A stretch of DNA of 17,457 nucleotides, from contig JAFDHW010000006.1 in assembly GCA_019308705.1 (NCBI GenBank), positions 1 through 17,457 on the forward strand, in the 5' to 3' direction. Of this stretch, positions 1 through 6,555 are shown piece after piece. The notes beneath the pieces were generated by a model. The model had not been told where the DNA came from and ran no database searches. It saw nothing but the letters and a program-made list of their open reading frames with translations. This DNA is from Deltaproteobacteria bacterium. Lineage in GTDB: Bacteria > Desulfobacterota > Desulfobacteria > Desulfobacterales > Desulfatibacillaceae. Numbering within the stretch: position 1 is the first letter of the stretch; each line of letters begins with the position of its first letter. The translations under genes and the position numbers were made by a program.

Positions 1-853
1 AGTCGAACCCGAACCGGCCCTTGACGCACAAGGAGCCGTAGTTGGGGCCCACGCCCTCCACGCCCGTGACCTTGACCACCTTGCCGTCCTTGACGTGCAG
101 ATACATCTGGCAGCCCACCCCGCAGTAAGAGCAGGTGGTGCGCACCTTGGTGGTTTCCCAGGGGCGCACGCGGTAGCGGGCCTGTTTTTCCACCAGCGCG
201 CCCACCGGGCAGGCCTGGACACATTCGCCGCAGAACACGCAGTCGTCCGTGGCCAGGGGGAACTCCCCTTCCTTGGGCTCGATGGCCAGGTTCACCTGGA
301 TTTCGTTGCACGCCGCGGTGCACCGGCCGCAGCGGATGCACCGGGAGTAGTCCCGGTAGATGAAGGGGTTCATGGTCTGCTTGGGATACTCGGCCGCGGG
401 CTTGAGATTTTCGCCGTGGACCTGGTAGCGGTAGGCCAGGTCCTGGAGCCGGCAGTCTCCCCACACCGGGCACAGGGCCTCGGCCTCGTCGGACTTTTGC
501 ACGGCAAGCTGGAACTCCGTCCACTCCGCCGAATGCGCGCCGCCGCGCACCGCGCAGTTGTGGAACCCCGAATCCAGAAGGCTCTGCACCGCGGCCTTGC
601 GGGCCTCGACCACCCTGGGGGATTCGGTTTTCACGTCCATCCAGGACTCGGACTTGGTGCTGCAGGCGCGCACCAGGTCGTCTTTCCCGGAAAGCTCCAC
701 CACGCACACGCCACACCGGTCCCTGGGCTCGGCCCGGTCCAGGTGGCACAGGCTGGGAAGGTCGATGCCGTGGCGCTTGGCCGTCTGGAGGATGGTCTCC
801 CCCGGCGTAAACGGATAGCTTATGCCGTTTAACAGGATGGTCTCTCGCTTCAT
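1..853 (-). CDS. fdhA: Formate dehydrogenase alpha subunit, N-terminal part (3' end outside window)
   Basis: Read from an ATG at 853 with GAGG about 8 bases upstream; 284 codons are visible and the frame runs off the left edge. The domain order is that of cytoplasmic NAD(P)-linked formate dehydrogenases. A plant-type [2Fe-2S] domain has Cys36, 47, 50 and 64. A NuoG-like His-Cys segment has His98, Cys100, Cys128 and Cys134. Two [4Fe-4S] ferredoxin motifs lie at Cys172-182 and Cys205-215. The Fe4S4 domain of molybdopterin oxidoreductases starts at CSYCGVGC (241-248), with the fourth Cys at 276. The catalytic domain carrying Cys/Sec is not visible. The family oxidises formate to CO2 (or the reverse) and passes electrons through the cluster chain to a partner flavin/NAD subunit. 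The CSYCGVGC motif argues against an iron hydrogenase, which shares the earlier domains. The His-Cys segment has about 27 residues between its first two Cys. A different molybdopterin enzyme with the same N-terminus cannot be fully excluded. Confidence 0.9.
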   Translation of the reverse strand, partial: MKRETILLNGISYPFTPGETILQTAKRHGIDLPSLCHLDRAEPRDRCGVCVVELSGKDDLVRACSTKSESWMDVKTESPRVVEARKAAVQSLLDSGFHNCAVRGGAHSAEWTEFQLAVQKSDEAEALCPVWGDCRLQDLAYRYQVHGENLKPAAEYPKQTMNPFIYRDYSRCIRCGRCTAACNEIQVNLAIEPKEGEFPLATDDCVFCGECVQACPVGALVEKQARYRVRPWETTKVRTTCSYCGVGCQMYLHVKDGKVVKVTGVEGVGPNYGSLCVKGRFGFD

Positions 854-908
854 GGGTGGCCTCGGATGTGGATATGTTCGGAACGTTTTCTACAATGATC
901 CCGGGGTT

Positions 909-936
909 GGTATAGCAGGTTCGCCGGGTTTGTCAA
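909..936 (-). promoter_or_regulatory. Candidate sigma-70 promoter for the formate dehydrogenase gene
   Basis: On the minus strand TTGACA (936-931) is followed after 16 bases by TATACC (914-909), preceded by TGC, which gives an extended -10 (TGnTATACC). The predicted start lies near 902, about 50 bases before the ATG at 853. The -35 matches consensus in full and the -10 in four of six positions. Inferred from sequence only. Confidence 0.55.
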
Positions 937-961
937 CGAAACCAGGCCCCGCCCGGAAGGA

Positions 962-984
962 AGGCGGTCTTGATTCGACCGCCT
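962..984. repeat. Inverted repeat upstream of the fdhA promoter
   Basis: Perfect 8-bp arms AGGCGGTC (962-969) and GACCGCCT (977-984) flank a 7-base loop. It lies between the serC terminator and the fdhA promoter, with no T-run on either side, so it is more likely an operator than a terminator. It could also be chance in GC-rich DNA. Confidence 0.35.
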
Positions 985-1026
985 GAAATAATGGCGGATA
1001 ATTCAAAAACAGCCTGCCGTGAAATA

Positions 1027-1063
1027 CCCCGCCCCGCCTCCGGGGGCCGGAAGCGGGGCGGGG
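1027..1063 (-). terminator. Rho-independent terminator candidate of serC
   Basis: An 11-bp perfect GC stem (1027-1037 with 1053-1063) continues past a single mismatch into a further 5-bp stem (1039-1043 with 1047-1051) and a GGG loop, so almost the whole 37 bases fold. It starts about 30 bases after the serC stop. Read on the minus strand it is followed by TATTTC and, later, a TTTTT tract, so the U-tail is weak. It separates serC from the formate dehydrogenase gene. Confidence 0.6.
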
Positions 1064-1093
1064 ATGGGCCGGAAACCGGGTTGTTTCGGCTGG

Positions 1094-2179
1094 TCAGCCG
1101 TTCTTTTTCTCGAATTCCTTCATGAAGGCCACCAGTTCGTCCACGCCCTCGGGGTCCATGGCGTTGTAGATGCTGGCTCGGCAGCCGCCCACGGAGCGGT
1201 GGCCTTTCAAGCCGCCCAGGCCGTTTTCCAAGGCCTCGGCCACGAACTTCTTTTCCAGGTCCTCGCCGGGCAGGCGGAAGGTGACGTTCATCCACGAGCG
1301 GGAGTCCGGGTCCGCGGTGGCGTTGTAAAAGTCCGTGGAGTCCAGGTATCCGTAGATGGTGTCCGCCTTCTTTTTGTTTCGCGCCTCCATGGCCCCGAGC
1401 CCGCCGATGGTCTCCTCGATCCACTTTAAGACCAGGCCCACCACGTAGATGGCAAAGCAGGGCGGGGTGTTGAACATGGAGTTCTTGTCCGCCGCGGTGG
1501 TGTACTTGAGCATGGTGGGCAGGGTGTCCGGCACCCGGTCGAGCATGTCCTGGCGGATGACCGCCAGGGTGACGCCCGCGGGCCCCAGGTTCTTCTGGGC
1601 CCCGGCGTAGATGAGCCCGAACCGGGAGACGTCGGTGGGCCGGCACAGGATGTCCGAGGACATGTCCGCCACCAGGGGCGCGCCGCCGGAGTCCGGCAGA
1701 AAGTGGTACTGGGTCCCCTTGATGGTGTTGTTCGTGGTGATGTGCATGAAGGCCGCGCCCGGGGTGGGCCGGATGTTTTTGGGGATGTAGCAGAAGTTTC
1801 TGTCCTCGGAGGAGGCCACCACGTTCACCCTCTTGCCCTGGATTTCGGCCTCCTTGACGGCCTTGGTGGACCAGGTGCCCGTGTTCACGTAGTCCGCGTG
1901 GTCGTTTTCGGAAAGGAAGTTCATGGGCACCATGGCGAACTGCATGGAGGCCCCGCCCTGGAGAAACAGCACCTTGTACCGCTCGTCCAGGTTCAGCAGC
2001 CGGGTTATGCGGGCCTTGGCATCTTCGATGACGTCGTCGAACCACTTGGAGCGGTGGGACACCTCCAGGATGGACATGCCCGAGCCCCTGAAGTTTTTGA
2101 GTTCGGACCGGATCTCTTCCAGCACGGGCAAAGGCAGGGTGGCCGGCCCGGCGTTGAAATTGCGAATGCGCTCTGCCAT
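1094..2179 (-). CDS. serC: Phosphoserine aminotransferase
   Basis: 361 residues, the usual length for SerC. The enzyme converts 3-phosphohydroxypyruvate and glutamate to phosphoserine and 2-oxoglutarate, with pyridoxal phosphate, in the cytoplasm. The N-terminus has the typical NFNAGPATLP (7-16), followed by SGMSILEVSHRS (33-44) and LQGGASMQF (73-81). The PLP lysine is Lys196 in AGAQKNLGPAG, with Asp172 (ADMSSD) upstream. GHRSVGGCRASIYNA (326-340) is the C-terminal substrate region. The ATG at 2179 has AAGGA upstream at suitable spacing. The gene is divergent from serA, which supplies its substrate; the two are separated by 665 bases. A hairpin terminator follows. Identification is secure. 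Confidence 0.97.
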   Translation of the reverse strand: MAERIRNFNAGPATLPLPVLEEIRSELKNFRGSGMSILEVSHRSKWFDDVIEDAKARITRLLNLDERYKVLFLQGGASMQFAMVPMNFLSENDHADYVNTGTWSTKAVKEAEIQGKRVNVVASSEDRNFCYIPKNIRPTPGAAFMHITTNNTIKGTQYHFLPDSGGAPLVADMSSDILCRPTDVSRFGLIYAGAQKNLGPAGVTLAVIRQDMLDRVPDTLPTMLKYTTAADKNSMFNTPPCFAIYVVGLVLKWIEETIGGLGAMEARNKKKADTIYGYLDSTDFYNATADPDSRSWMNVTFRLPGEDLEKKFVAEALENGLGGLKGHRSVGGCRASIYNAMDPEGVDELVAFMKEFEKKNG

Positions 2180-2300
2180 GATGGCGATCCTTTCGGTTGT
2201 GGCCGCGGCGGCGTGTTTTGCGCCGGCATGCGGCGGCTTTGTTTTGAAGCCGTCTCAAATTCGCCTGGCGGCCCACGGCGGTGTTGCAGACCCCCTCAAA

Positions 2301-2359
2301 ATCTCACATACATACCCGTATGCTGCGCTTTTTCGTGGGCCTGCGTCTTGCCCTGAACC
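2301..2359 (-). repeat. Degenerate third copy of the MITE-end sequence
   Basis: On the minus strand GGTTCAGGGCAAGACGCA (2359-2342) matches the left end of the element at 2513 (GGTTCAGGGCAAACGCA) except for one extra G. About 30 bases later it resumes with TATGTGAGATTTT, against CATATGAGATTTT in the left end. It looks like a single rearranged end or a shared operator; no opposite end is found nearby. Confidence 0.4.
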
Positions 2360-2464
2360 ACCTTCCTCTTTTTGCGACGGCTTCTTCCGGGGCGGCCGCG
2401 CGGGCCGCGCGGGCGGAAGAAAGGGAAAAAGTCACCTCCGGCTTTGGGAGAGTAGACCTGTTTG

Positions 2465-2492
2465 CCTATCCTCTACCAGCCCGGGGTGTCAA
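2465..2492 (-). promoter_or_regulatory. Weak candidate promoter of serC
   Basis: On the minus strand a perfect TTGACA (2492-2487) is followed at 16 bases by GATAGG (2470-2465), only three of six matches to a -10. This is the best -35 on this strand upstream of serC, but it implies a leader of about 280 bases. Confidence 0.3.
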
Positions 2493-2512
2493 TAGCCAAA
2501 AGCGGGATGGTT

Positions 2513-2736
2513 CAGGGCAAACGCATATGAGATTTTCGCGGGCAAGGGCAAGCCGGGGATGGGGGTCGTCGGAAAGCGGTAACATTCTTTTGGGGCTTTG
2601 TGCGAACCGGCCGTTATTGCTAATGATAACGGTTGGGTGGCATGGAGGCGAAGGGTTTGTTTGCATACTTTTCCGGCGTGGAAGACCCCCGGGCGGACCA
2701 TGCGTCCCACAAGCTGACGCATATGCGTTTGCCCTG
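2513..2736. mobile_element. MITE-like non-coding element with perfect terminal inverted repeats
   Basis: CAGGGCAAACGCATATG at 2513-2529 recurs as an exact reverse complement at 2720-2736, giving 17-bp terminal inverted repeats around 224 bases. The outer edges are flanked by CGGGATGGTT (2503-2512) and CGGGATAGTT (2737-2746). This is a 10-bp direct repeat with one mismatch, placed exactly where a target-site duplication should be. No coding frame inside resembles a transposase. This is the architecture of a miniature inverted-repeat element mobilised in trans. A duplication of about 9-10 bp and ends starting CAGGG would suit an IS4- or ISAs1-type transposase, which is only a guess. The alternative is a set of regulator-binding repeats. 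The right edge abuts the serA -35 hexamer. Confidence 0.55.
2611..2632. repeat. Palindrome inside the MITE-like element
   Basis: CCGTTAT (2611-2617) and ATAACGG (2626-2632) form perfect 7-bp arms around an AT-rich 8-base centre, unusual in this GC-rich DNA. It has the shape of a dimeric repressor site or a small hairpin. Nothing identifies a ligand. Confidence 0.35.
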
Positions 2737-2747
2737 CGGGATAGTTC

Positions 2748-2775
2748 TTGACAAAAACAGGGGTGGGTCTATTGT
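2748..2775 (+). promoter_or_regulatory. Candidate sigma-70 promoter of serA
   Basis: TTGACA (2748-2753) is followed after 16 bases by TATTGT (2770-2775), predicting a start near 2782 and a leader of about 63 bases. The leader has a 6-bp hairpin GGGGAG/CTCCCC (2803-2808 with 2814-2819). The -35 begins one base after the right copy of the putative target-site duplication, so any operator formerly upstream would have been displaced. Confidence 0.6.
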
Positions 2776-2844
2776 GACGTTTTCCGGACTAGAATCGCCA
2801 AGGGGGAGGCAGGCTCCCCACGTATCCCTTATGGAGATATTGTC

Positions 2845-4425
2845 ATGAAGGTTCTTGTAAGCGACAACCTGGGAGAAGCCGGGCTGGAGATCTTCCGGGC
2901 CCAGCCCGGGCTTGACGTGGACGTGAAAACCGGGCTTTCCCCGGACGAGTTGAAATCCATCATCGGCCAATACCACGGCCTGGTCATCCGGAGCGCCACC
3001 AAGGTGACCGCGGACCTTCTTTCCGCCGCGGAAAACCTGAAGGTGGTGGGCCGGGCCGGCATCGGCCTGGACAACGTGGACATCCCCGAGGCCACCCGCC
3101 GGGGCGTGGTGGTCATGAACACCCCGGGCGGCAACACGGTGACCACGGCGGAGCACTCCATCGCCATGCTCCTGTCGCTCACCCGGAAGATCCCCCAGGG
3201 CACGGCCACCTTGAAGGCCGGCAAGTGGGAGAAGAAAAAGCTCCAGGGCCGGGAGATCTGCAACAAGACTTTGGGGGTCATCGGGTTCGGCAACATCGGG
3301 TCCATCGTGTGCGACCGCGCGCGGGGCCTGAGGATGCAGGTGGTGGTCTACGATCCCTTCGTCACTCCCGAGCGCATCGAAAAGGCCGGGTACTCCGCCG
3401 TGACCCTGGATGAACTCTACCGGGTCTCCGATTACATCACCGTGCACGTTCCCCGCCTCAAGGAAACCGTGGGCATGCTGAACGCCGAGGCCTTTGCCAA
3501 GATGAAGGACGGGGTCATGATCATCAACTGCGCCCGCGGGGGGATCGTCGACGAAAACGATCTGCTGGAGGCCATACGTTCCGGCAAGGTGGCCGGCGCG
3601 GCCCTGGACGTGTTCGAGACGGAGCCCCCGGGGGACCTGCCCCTTCTGGCCGAGGACTCCGTCATCTGCACCCCGCATTTGGGGGCGTCCACCCTGGAGG
3701 CCCAGACCAACGTGGCCGTGGCCGTGGCCCGGCAGATCATCGATTTTCTGGTGAACGGCACCATCGTAAACGCGGTGAACGTGCCGTCGGTGTCCGGCGA
3801 GGTCCTGGAGCGGATGCAGCCCCTGTTGACCCTGGGGGAGAAGATGGGCTCGCTCCAGGCCCAGCTGGCTGAAGGGCCGGTGTCGGAAGTGGCCATCGAG
3901 TATGCGGGCGAGTTCCCGGGGATGGAGCTTGCGCCGGTGACCACCGCGGTGCTCAAGGGGTTTTTGTCCCGGGCGCTCAAGGACGACGTGAACTTCATCA
4001 ACGCCGTGGTCCTGGCCAAGGAGCGGGGCATCACGGTCACCGAGAGCACCCGCAAGGCCGAGGACGATTTCATCAACCTGGTCACCGTCTCCGTGTCCGG
4101 CGAGGGGTTCCGCCGGGCCGTGGGGGGCACCATTTACGGCAAGAAGGAGCCCAAGATCGTCCGCATCGACGATTTCCGCCTGGAAATGGTCCCCCACGGG
4201 CACGTGCTTCTGGTGCACAACGAGGACCGGCCCGGCGCCATCGGCAGCATCGGCACGCTTTTGGGCGACGCCGGGGTGAATATCGCCCGCATGACCGTGG
4301 GCCAGGAAAAGGACGGGGATAGGAACTTCATCGTGCTGGAGACCGACATCCCGGTGCCGGATAAGACCCTGGCCGACCTCCGCGCCCTCCCCGTGGTGAA
4401 GACGGCGGTGGCCGTGGAGCTGTAA
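2845..4425 (+). CDS. serA: D-3-phosphoglycerate dehydrogenase (long form, ASB plus ACT domains)
   Basis: 526 residues, the length of the long bacterial SerA. It oxidises 3-phosphoglycerate to 3-phosphohydroxypyruvate with NAD+, the first committed step of serine synthesis. GRAGIGLDNVD (69-79) and the Rossmann motif GFGNIG (147-152) are clear. The catalytic set is Arg231 (NCARGGIVDE), Glu260 (DVFETEPP) and His278 (PHLGAST). Residues about 315-450 form the allosteric substrate-binding domain. The C-terminus is an ACT domain starting LLVHNEDRPGAIG (455-467), the usual site of serine feedback. The ATG at 2845 has GGAG at 2833-2836. Bases 2827-2833 can pair with 2844-2851, with one bulge, leaving part of the SD in the loop; this is weaker than the htrA case. 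It is divergent from serC. Confidence 0.97.
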   Translation: MKVLVSDNLGEAGLEIFRAQPGLDVDVKTGLSPDELKSIIGQYHGLVIRSATKVTADLLSAAENLKVVGRAGIGLDNVDIPEATRRGVVVMNTPGGNTVTTAEHSIAMLLSLTRKIPQGTATLKAGKWEKKKLQGREICNKTLGVIGFGNIGSIVCDRARGLRMQVVVYDPFVTPERIEKAGYSAVTLDELYRVSDYITVHVPRLKETVGMLNAEAFAKMKDGVMIINCARGGIVDENDLLEAIRSGKVAGAALDVFETEPPGDLPLLAEDSVICTPHLGASTLEAQTNVAVAVARQIIDFLVNGTIVNAVNVPSVSGEVLERMQPLLTLGEKMGSLQAQLAEGPVSEVAIEYAGEFPGMELAPVTTAVLKGFLSRALKDDVNFINAVVLAKERGITVTESTRKAEDDFINLVTVSVSGEGFRRAVGGTIYGKKEPKIVRIDDFRLEMVPHGHVLLVHNEDRPGAIGSIGTLLGDAGVNIARMTVGQEKDGDRNFIVLETDIPVPDKTLADLRALPVVKTAVAVEL

Positions 4426-4551
4426 GGCCGGGTAAATGCCGGGGGTTGCCAATCCGGGCCGGGTGTTCAAGAATAAGACGTTTATCTGACGGCGCAGGAA
4501 GATCTTTGGCGGTTTCTTGGCCGCGGAGCCACACGGAAACCTGGAGGCATC

Positions 4552-4992
4552 ATGGCGGAAAAGGATGATAAGGGATTCGTGATTCGGGACCGGCGGTTCG
4601 TCAGCCGGCAATCCGAGGAAGAAAAAGCGGAGCCCGACAGGACGCGCGAACCCGGGGCCACCGTGGACGACCAGGCGGCGGACCAGGCGACTCGGCAGGC
4701 GGAGGAGGCCTCCCGCAAGCAGGCGGAGGAAACGGGCGCCGGCCCGTTGCCCGAGGTGAATTTCGCCACCTTCGTGGTGAGCCTTTCGTCCTCGGTCCTG
4801 GTGCACCTGGGGGAGATCGAGGACCCCCAGTCCGGCCGGAAGACGAAGAACCTGCCCATCGCCAAGCAGACCATCGACATCCTGGGCATGCTGGAGGAAA
4901 AAACCAGAGGCAACCTGTCCCCGGACGAGGAGCAGCTTCTAAGGAACGTGCTCTACGACCTGCGCATGCGCTACGTGCGCGAAGTCGGCTGA
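4552..4992 (+). CDS. DUF1844 family protein
   Basis: 146 residues in two parts. Residues 1-68 are charged, rich in Glu, Gln, Arg and Ala, and probably disordered. Residues 69-146 match the DUF1844 family as I remember it: VNFATFVVSLSSSVLVHLG, then NLPIAKQTIDILGMLEEKT, then LSPDEEQLLRNVLYDLRMRY near the end. The core is predicted to be helical and has no signal peptide or obvious catalytic residues. Its function is unknown; it is common in Desulfobacterota and related phyla. The start has GGAGG a few bases upstream. It lies 126 bases after serA and 38 before the htrA-type protease, so co-transcription with the protease is likely. Confidence 0.85.
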   Translation: MAEKDDKGFVIRDRRFVSRQSEEEKAEPDRTREPGATVDDQAADQATRQAEEASRKQAEETGAGPLPEVNFATFVVSLSSSVLVHLGEIEDPQSGRKTKNLPIAKQTIDILGMLEEKTRGNLSPDEEQLLRNVLYDLRMRYVREVG

Positions 4993-5012
4993 TTCCCGCC
5001 TGCAAAAGCCCC

Positions 5013-5033
5013 CATGGAAAGGAGATTTCCATG
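5013..5033 (+). promoter_or_regulatory. Hairpin masking the Shine-Dalgarno and start codon of the HtrA gene
   Basis: CATGGAAA (5013-5020) and TTTCCATG (5026-5033) are perfect 8-bp arms around the loop GGAGA (5021-5025). The loop is the Shine-Dalgarno and the last three bases of the right arm are the start codon. Five of the eight pairs are A-U, so the stem should be of moderate stability. This geometry suits translational control, possibly by temperature. It does not match the ROSE or fourU consensus. Confidence 0.5.
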
Positions 5034-6473
5034 AATCCCGCCCCCGTGCCTGCAAGGAAGCATGTTTTGGCGGTCCTGGCGTCGGCGGTCTTGTGCCTGG
5101 CCGTGTGCCGCGGGGCCGAGGCCCTGGCCGCGGCTCCCGGGAACCAGCCTGCGCTGGTTCCCATGGACTTCACCAGCCTGGCCGAGCAGGCCAGCCCCGC
5201 TGTGGTGAACATCCGCACGGTGAAGGCTTCGTCCGGAAGGCTGCGGGATTTTTTCGAGGGACCGTGGGGCAGGGAAGACCCCTTCCATGACTTCTTCGAC
5301 CGCTTTTTCGGGGACCAGTTCCCCCGGGAATACCGCACCCGCTCGCTTGGCTCGGGCTTCATCATGGACCCGGACGGCTACATCGTCACCAACCACCATG
5401 TGATCAAGGGCGCCGAGTCCATCAGCGTGAAGCTGAACAACGGCAAGGAGTACGAGGCCGAGCTGGTGGGCGCGGATTCCAAGACGGACCTGGCCCTGCT
5501 CAAGGTGGACGCCGGGGGGCTGCCCTTCCTGCCCCTGGGCGACTCCGAGAAGCTCAAGGTGGGCCAGTGGGTGGTGGCCATCGGCAGCCCCTTCGGCCTG
5601 GAACATACGGTCACCGCGGGCATCGTGTCCGCCAAGGGCCGGGTCATCGGCGCGGGGCCCTACGACGACTTCATCCAGACCGACGCCTCCATCAATCCGG
5701 GTAACTCCGGCGGCCCGCTTCTGGACCTCTCCGGCAAGGTGGTGGGCATCAACACCGCCATCGTGGCCCACGGCCAGGGCATCGGGTTCGCCATCCCCAT
5801 CAATCTGGCCTCGGACATCTTGACCCAGCTCAGGGAAACCGGGTCCGTGACCCGGGGCTGGCTGGGGGTGGCCATTCAGGATGTGACCCCGGCCATCGCC
5901 GAATACTACGGCGCGCCGGATGAAAAGGGCGCCCTGGTCTCCAGGGTCTTTCCCGGCGACCCGGCCGACCAGGCGGGCATCAAGCCCATGGACATCATCC
6001 GCAAGGTCAACGGCAAGCCCGTGGAGTCCTCCCGGGACCTTTCCCGGGTCATCGCGGGCATCTCCGCCGGGGACCGCGTCACGGTCACCGTGTTCCGCGA
6101 CGGCAAGATCATCGACGTCCCCGTCACCATCGTGCGCCGGGACGATGAGGCCCTGCCCCCGGGCGTGGAGGACGAGGGCCCGCTCGAGCCGGAGACGGAA
6201 ACCTTCTTCGGCATGGCCTTGACCCCCTTAGATCCCCGGAAGGCGGACCGCCTGGGGGTGCCCGACTCCCAGGGGCTTCTGGTCATGGACGTGACCCCGG
6301 ACGGACCGGCGGACAAGGCGGGTCTTTTGCGCGGGGACGTGATCACCGAGGTGGACCGCGTGCCCGTCACCACCCTGGAACAGTTCCGCAAGCTCACCAA
6401 GGACAAGGACACGGTGTCGCTGTTCGTCCACCAGCGCATCGGCGCTTGGGCCGTGGTGAAGCTGGAAAAATAG
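5031..6473 (+). CDS. degP: Periplasmic serine protease, Do/HtrA (DegP/DegQ) family
   Basis: 480 residues with the complete Do-family layout. An N-terminal signal peptide has Arg9/Lys10, a hydrophobic core at 12-26, and probable cleavage after Ala33 in ALAAAP. A trypsin-like domain follows with catalytic His123 (TNHHVIKG), Asp153 (SKTDLALL) and Ser226 (GNSGGPLL). PDZ1 lies at about 275-368 and PDZ2 at about 390-475, joined by an acidic Pro/Glu linker. The family degrades or refolds misfolded envelope proteins. The loop at 70-100 (DFFEGPWG, FHDFFDRFF) corresponds to the regulatory LA loop. DegP and DegQ cannot be separated from sequence alone. The start codon sits in a hairpin with the SD in its loop. 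It is probably co-transcribed with the upstream DUF1844 gene. Confidence 0.95.
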   Translation: MNPAPVPARKHVLAVLASAVLCLAVCRGAEALAAAPGNQPALVPMDFTSLAEQASPAVVNIRTVKASSGRLRDFFEGPWGREDPFHDFFDRFFGDQFPREYRTRSLGSGFIMDPDGYIVTNHHVIKGAESISVKLNNGKEYEAELVGADSKTDLALLKVDAGGLPFLPLGDSEKLKVGQWVVAIGSPFGLEHTVTAGIVSAKGRVIGAGPYDDFIQTDASINPGNSGGPLLDLSGKVVGINTAIVAHGQGIGFAIPINLASDILTQLRETGSVTRGWLGVAIQDVTPAIAEYYGAPDEKGALVSRVFPGDPADQAGIKPMDIIRKVNGKPVESSRDLSRVIAGISAGDRVTVTVFRDGKIIDVPVTIVRRDDEALPPGVEDEGPLEPETETFFGMALTPLDPRKADRLGVPDSQGLLVMDVTPDGPADKAGLLRGDVITEVDRVPVTTLEQFRKLTKDKDTVSLFVHQRIGAWAVVKLEK

Positions 6474-6488
6474 TTTTTTGTCGTAACA

Positions 6489-6525
6489 CGGCCGCTTTCT
6501 ATCCGAGGCGGCCGCTTTGCGTTTT
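6489..6525 (+). terminator. Weak intrinsic terminator after the HtrA gene
   Basis: CGGCCGC (6489-6495) pairs perfectly with GCGGCCG (6508-6514) around a 12-base loop, followed by CTTT and then TTTT at 6522-6525. CGGCCGCTTT also occurs twice directly (6489-6498 and 6509-6518). The broken U-tail suggests partial read-through into ispE. Confidence 0.45.
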
Positions 6526-6555
6526 GGCCCCCATCTACCCAACCGGCGGTTTTTC

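Larger units (their letters stand above)
2180..2844. other. Gene-free divergent serC/serA regulatory region
   Basis: 665 bases without a credible gene; open frames here have unordered low-complexity translations. It contains candidate promoters for both genes, three related GGGCAA-containing repeats, a 224-bp MITE-like element (2513-2736) and a strong GC hairpin. The hairpin has arms TTCTTCCG (2382-2389) and CGGAAGAA (2414-2421), with an inner stem 2392-2397 with 2403-2408. Inside it CCGCGCGGG occurs twice in tandem (2396-2404 and 2405-2413). If serC starts near 2455, its leader is almost 280 bases long and includes this hairpin. No known riboswitch class was recognised. Confidence 0.7.

Noticed and set aside
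95..832. Plus-strand 245-residue frame over the formate dehydrogenase gene
   Set aside because: The complementary strand encodes ordered iron-sulfur cluster motifs; this frame is its antisense shadow.
2336..2352. Possible sigma-54 -24/-12 site (GG then GC at 10 bases)
   Set aside because: GG-N10-GC spacing is present but the -24 half matches poorly, and it lies about 500 bases from serA inside the putative serC leader.
2281..2751. 156-residue plus-strand frame in the serC/serA gap
   Set aside because: It crosses the inverted repeats and the serA -35, has unordered composition and no SD, so it is unlikely to be a gene.
2180..2844. Glycine, SAM or other riboswitch upstream of serA or serC
   Set aside because: I looked for known conserved cores and found none; the repeats and insertion-like structure explain the region better.
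2620..4806. 728-residue open frame antisense to serA
   Set aside because: It mirrors serA codon structure (His/Gly/Asp-rich translation) and shows no domain; long antisense frames are expected in GC-rich coding DNA.
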